Of a stretch of 64,000 nucleotides of DNA, positions 60,069 to 64,000 are shown piece after piece. Made by a program: the position numbers and the translations under genes. Location: positions 467,501-531,500 of the forward strand of contig JAOTOL010001366.1 of NCBI GenBank assembly GCA_034440575.1, given 5' to 3'. Positions within the stretch are counted from its first letter, which is position 1, and every line of letters begins with the position of its first letter. The notes under the pieces are model-generated. The model was not told the origin of the DNA and searched no databases. It was given only the letters and a program-made list of their open reading frames with translations. Source of the DNA: Imbricaverruca yamaguchii (taxonomy: Eukaryota > Arthropoda > Thecostraca > Neoverrucidae).

Positions 60069-63000
60069 CGGGGCCAGTGTCAGGACGCCGGCCGACGGCG
60101 TCACCACCCCCGCTGCCGGCCACGAGCCGGTCGCGACCGCCAGCTTTAGATCCGCACGCACGCGACCGCCTCGTCCAGTCGCGGCCGATGGCGGGGCGTC
60201 GGCCTGGCCGGAGCTCGTCCAGCCAGCCTTCAGGAGCGCTAACCAGCAGCGCTGTGCACTCGCCGGGCTGTTGGGTTTTTCTTTTACAAGAGGGCGGCAC
60301 CGAGTGCGCCGCTGCGCCCCGGAACGTCCATTATGTTCCTAGAGACACGGCGTATTCGGGCTACGTGGCATCGGGTGATGCTGAGAAGCCAGAACAACGG
60401 ACCCCGAGAGAGGTCACTGCCGCCATGCTCGATAGCCCAAACAAGCTGAACAGCGTTTGAGGTGCTACCGAAAACCAGAAGCATTTTACGACACACCTTT
60501 TTATGCAGTTCCCACAGGCCAAATACACGAAGGATACTTCGATTCATTCATGCACGTCACGCACACGACTTCAACACTAATTGGTAGCTTTTCGAGATAC
60601 CTGCCATGAAGTCGAGCTTTTCGTTTGGTATCCGACCACAGACGAAGTTTTACTTGGTGGTCGTGAGCCTGACGAAGTATCAGGAGCGAACAAATCGTGA
60701 CCGATTTCTGTGATGTGACGCGTACGACGAAATGGCTAAAGCGATTTTCGACCAGGTCGCCACGAGTTGGGTGCCCGCCGCCTAGCTAGATACCGGGGCG
60801 GATAGTGTGGCCGTTCAGCCGGTGTCGTCCTGGCCACATCCGATAACACGTGCTCGACCGGACAGAGTTCGCCCCCCCCCCCGATACTGACGACTCCGTG
60901 CCGCGGGCCGCCAGCATCGCCCTTGGACAGCATCACCCCGTAGTCCAATGCGTGCTGGATCAGATCGATGCGGTGATAGGCCCGATAGGAAGCCGGCCAT
61001 CAATAAAACAACTGGAACGGCAGAAGCCGGCCTTTCAGTGATACCGAGATTGTCACCAGGTAATTTGAGTCCATCTTGCTTGATCAAGGCATTATTCATA
61101 GGATTAAGCAAGAACATTTCCCAACATCAATGACAATCTCAAATCCCAGATCTTAGAAGGGCGAAGCTCAAGCCGCTAATAGGCCGACAACAGCTGACGT
61201 CGTCGGGTATTTCAGGCATTCCATTGTCGACAGTCGGGTTTTATCATCTGACAGCTGCCACCACGATCTTCGCGAAGATTTACTCTTTTTCGACTCGCAT
61301 CAGGCCCATGCGGTGGGCCGGTGGCTTCGTGTGGCCGCTCAAAACTTTCGGTGTTGAAAAGATTAACTACACGATTTCCTGCATACGTGACCGCTTGCCT
61401 ATTCGTGCGCATGGGAGTGTGATGAGATGTGTGGAGAGGCGCATGTAAGCGTCTGTGCCCGGTGGGCGTGAGCTCTGTCGCGCTGATCTCAGTGACCCTC
61501 AGTGACCGCGTCTGTGACTCCGTCTCTGACTGTGTTTCCTCAATCACTCCCGATGTTCTGACTTCTCATGTTTTTCTTTGTACACGATTTTGATTTTCTT
61601 TGCACACAACACGATTCACCCGAATCGTGTTGTGTGCTCTAAAGGAGGGTCAGGCTGACGGAATCGAATTAGACTTGCGCGTCACGATTCGTGTGATCGG
61701 GGAGTTGGAGCTCAACACGCTAGGATTTTGGTGGCATTCGAAAACCTTGCATGACTGTCGAAAGAAGGTGGGTTGAGGAAGTTGATCAAAGTGTGGCGAA
61801 TATCGTCACCACTATCGCCACAGGTACTCTTCGAGTGCATTCCTGAAGTCGCAGAACAAATTATTTTCGATGCTGTATTGAAGGGAGACATAGTAGTTAA
61901 CCATCGTGGAACATGCGCTGGCGCTTCAGACAGTATGTTTCGATTTGCCCAGCGAGCATATTGGCAGCCTGCGAACACTTCCGAGAGCAAAGGCTACTGG
62001 AGTGGCGAACCCATGTCCGGGCTACGCCTCCCACGGACTGTGAGATATGCAGTACTGTAGTGAAATCCCATTTGGAATGATACATGCACCATGCACCGAT
62101 GTAGACTATAAAGGACTGTTCACAACCATCGTAATGTCGACGCCCTGTCGGAATCGACGCAAAGCTAGCAGATAGTTAGCATGGGGTCCAATGAGTCTGC
62201 CGATTCTGCCATTGCGCTGGTCTTGCGTCAGCTGTTTGCCGAGTCGTACAAAACGCTGGCGATTTCCGAGTGGGCAAAGTTGGGTTTTCTCAACTGTTTC
62301 CGCTCAGCGCATCGGCGGCCTTCATGCAAGGTCGACGGACTGCTCGGGATAAACTACTATCGCCATGTTTGCTGATCTTCGGCGGATTAGGGCCACATCG
62401 ACTGCGTTTTTTTCAGCTTGTAAGTTTCAACATGTCTGAACATGTGCGTCGGGAATACGCCTACTCCGTCATTGCGCTGGCTTTTTTGCGTTGATATTAC
62501 ACTAGGTGTGAACAGTCATTAAACCACCATCAAGGGTCGCTACGAGTGCTGGACGAGCAATGGCGAGGAGTTGGACGTACAGCTCTGGGGCTATAGGGAG
62601 TGGATCGTGGATCATGCCGAGCAAATTCCTATGAACCTACCACATCTGTTAGAAGATTGGAAATGCTTTAATGAACTTAGAAGATCATGATAGTACAATA
62701 ATTGAGATTGCCGAAGTGCGTTGGAGTAGGAGGCTCGCCATACGAAAAATGTACATTATTCTTCGGAAGCCCTCCAAATTTGCTGCCTCATCCCAACTCA
62801 TTCCCGCATACTCCAGAATGAATCGCATGTTTTCGAAATAAGCGTCCAAAATAGGTTCCGGTTTCAATTGTGCCGCCGCTTGGCCTGTCGAAGAGAACGG
62901 GTCATTACACGTGTTGCCCTGTTCGCTTTGCTGACAATAAAATTGACATTTTCGCCCAAAGAGAGCATGCTCTACAGCCAAGTACTAGGGTCGCCAAGGA

Positions 63001-63195
63001 AAGCGACATTTCTAAGTGTTGTGGTTTGGGTTTTGAAAGTAGTCGACAGGGGTTTCTTTTAAAGAAGTTATTGTAACTGACCTGTATTTTGTCGGACCGA
63101 GTTGAAGCTTCCATCCTACTGACTATCGGCAAAGCTGGTTGAGACCTACATATATCTCTCCCCCCCTCTCTCTCTCTTTCTCTCCGTATTATATG
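60069..63195. other. Unique sequence
   Basis: GC-rich at first, then AT-rich. It contains a poly-C run near 60873 and the hairpin at 61602-61637. Short minus-strand phrases such as EPILDAYFENMRFILEYAGM (about 62750-62860) look protein-like but cannot be assigned. Confidence 0.35.
61602..61637. other. Perfect 16-bp hairpin with 4-base loop
   Basis: The arm GCACACAACACGATTC and its exact reverse complement flank ACCC. A partial further copy (TACACGATTTTGATTTTCTTT) lies just to the left. There is no T-run after it, and no gene border nearby. Confidence 0.85.
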
Positions 63196-63243
63196 TATGT
63201 GTATTTATATATGCACATATATAAATATAAATATATATCTATA

Positions 63244-63290
<47 letters not shown>
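63190..63290. repeat. TA-rich microsatellite
   Basis: Imperfect TATG/TATA followed by a clean (AT)n run at about 63255-63290. Confidence 0.96.
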
Positions 63291-63293
<3 letters not shown>

Positions 63294-64000
63294 CATCTCG
63301 AAATTGATGTCATGAAAATATATTGCTAAACATGAGAGTAGATAATTCCTTCCTGCTTTTATGGCTACTCAGTGCACGTCACCAAACTTTTTGCGACTCT
63401 TAATGACCTACTGGTGAATGCCAAACAAATATCGATGGTTGCTCAAAATAATGACACCACGCTTACTTCTCTGGTTCAAATATTTTTGGGTTTTGATTGA
63501 CTAAACAACTAGGTAGCAATAGAGCAGACAACATGAAACCAGGCCATGCGATTAAAGCATCCTTAGGCTCAACTCCCAACTCCCAGCACAATAAATCATT
63601 AGGGCTACTGGAACTGCTCTTACGTATCTAGATTGGATGGTCTGTGTATCGTGCAGTTGAAAAGCAGCACGGGTTCGTTGACTGACGTTGAAGCCACTCC
63701 GATGCCAGTTCTTCTTCAGACAAGTATCGACAAACCACCCGCCCAGCCGTTCTGTTCGGGATCGAGACGCCTGCCTTGACTGCTGTGGTGCCAGTTTTTG
63801 CCGGATGTCCAGCTTCCGAGTCACTGGATTGGTCGAAAAACGCTGACCGTTAAATACCGCCCAATCGCTGCTGCTCCCCGTGACCTTCCGTTGCTGCCAT
63901 CGTCAATGGCAGACAGTTACGATTAAAAGCTAGCATAAAGACATAAAGACATAAAGACATAAAAGATCAGTGCAACTATGAGCCACAACTGCCCTTCTTG
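63291..64000. other. Unique sequence to the window end
   Basis: No supported gene. A four-copy ACATAAAGA 9-bp repeat lies at about 63935-63966. Confidence 0.4.

Noticed and set aside
58967..60460. Proline/arginine-rich and aspartate/glycine-rich frames of about 400-500 codons
   Set aside because: The CCCGT pentamer has no stop codon in any frame, so length is not evidence of coding.

Overview
This 64 kb window is eukaryotic nuclear DNA, most probably from an arthropod (a crustacean would fit). The signs are spliced exons with GT-AG borders, large introns, a tRNA-derived SINE inserted in a LINE, a decayed transposase-like gene, many microsatellites, and an extreme load of minisatellites: roughly a quarter of the bases lie in about thirty tandem arrays. 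There is no bacterial gene organisation. The phylum is inferred from the style of the one recognisable gene and is not proven.

Left third (1-18.5 kb). One protein-coding gene is well supported, on the minus strand. Five coding exons (16847-16757, 16184-16052, 14155-14019, 6706-6585, 3448-3304) join in phase to encode a signal peptide and two PAN/apple domains of the type found at the N-terminus of arthropod cuticle-associated PAN-ZP proteins (nompA/neo/nyo/mey/tyn type). The ZP part is not seen, and the gene probably runs off the left edge. Every intron longer than 600 bp is filled with tandem arrays. The last intron holds an array whose unit is a copy of the 3' splice site plus the start of the downstream exon, with a relic of that exon's 3' end beyond it.

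Middle (18.5-42.5 kb). This stretch is dominated by minisatellites with periods of 11 to 90 bp, a long CT tract, (CGG)12 and (CAG)9 runs and a perfect hairpin carrying two TGACGTCA sites. Near 39.3-39.6 kb a coding-like minus-strand segment lies between two arrays that copy its two ends, echoing the left-hand case.

Right third (42.5-64 kb). It holds a 5'-truncated LINE 3' end (RNase H and CCHC-like tail) split by a tRNA-derived SINE with 9-bp target-site duplications, a large 80-bp satellite-like array, a frameshifted transposase-like pseudogene at 46.6-48.5 kb, long (TA)n tracts, several minisatellites and a 0.9-kb (CCCGT)n block. The remaining stretches show no gene I can support.

The many long open frames in the window are products of tandem repeats without stop codons and were not called as genes. 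The most interesting theme is that minisatellites in this genome appear to capture and amplify exon-intron boundaries.
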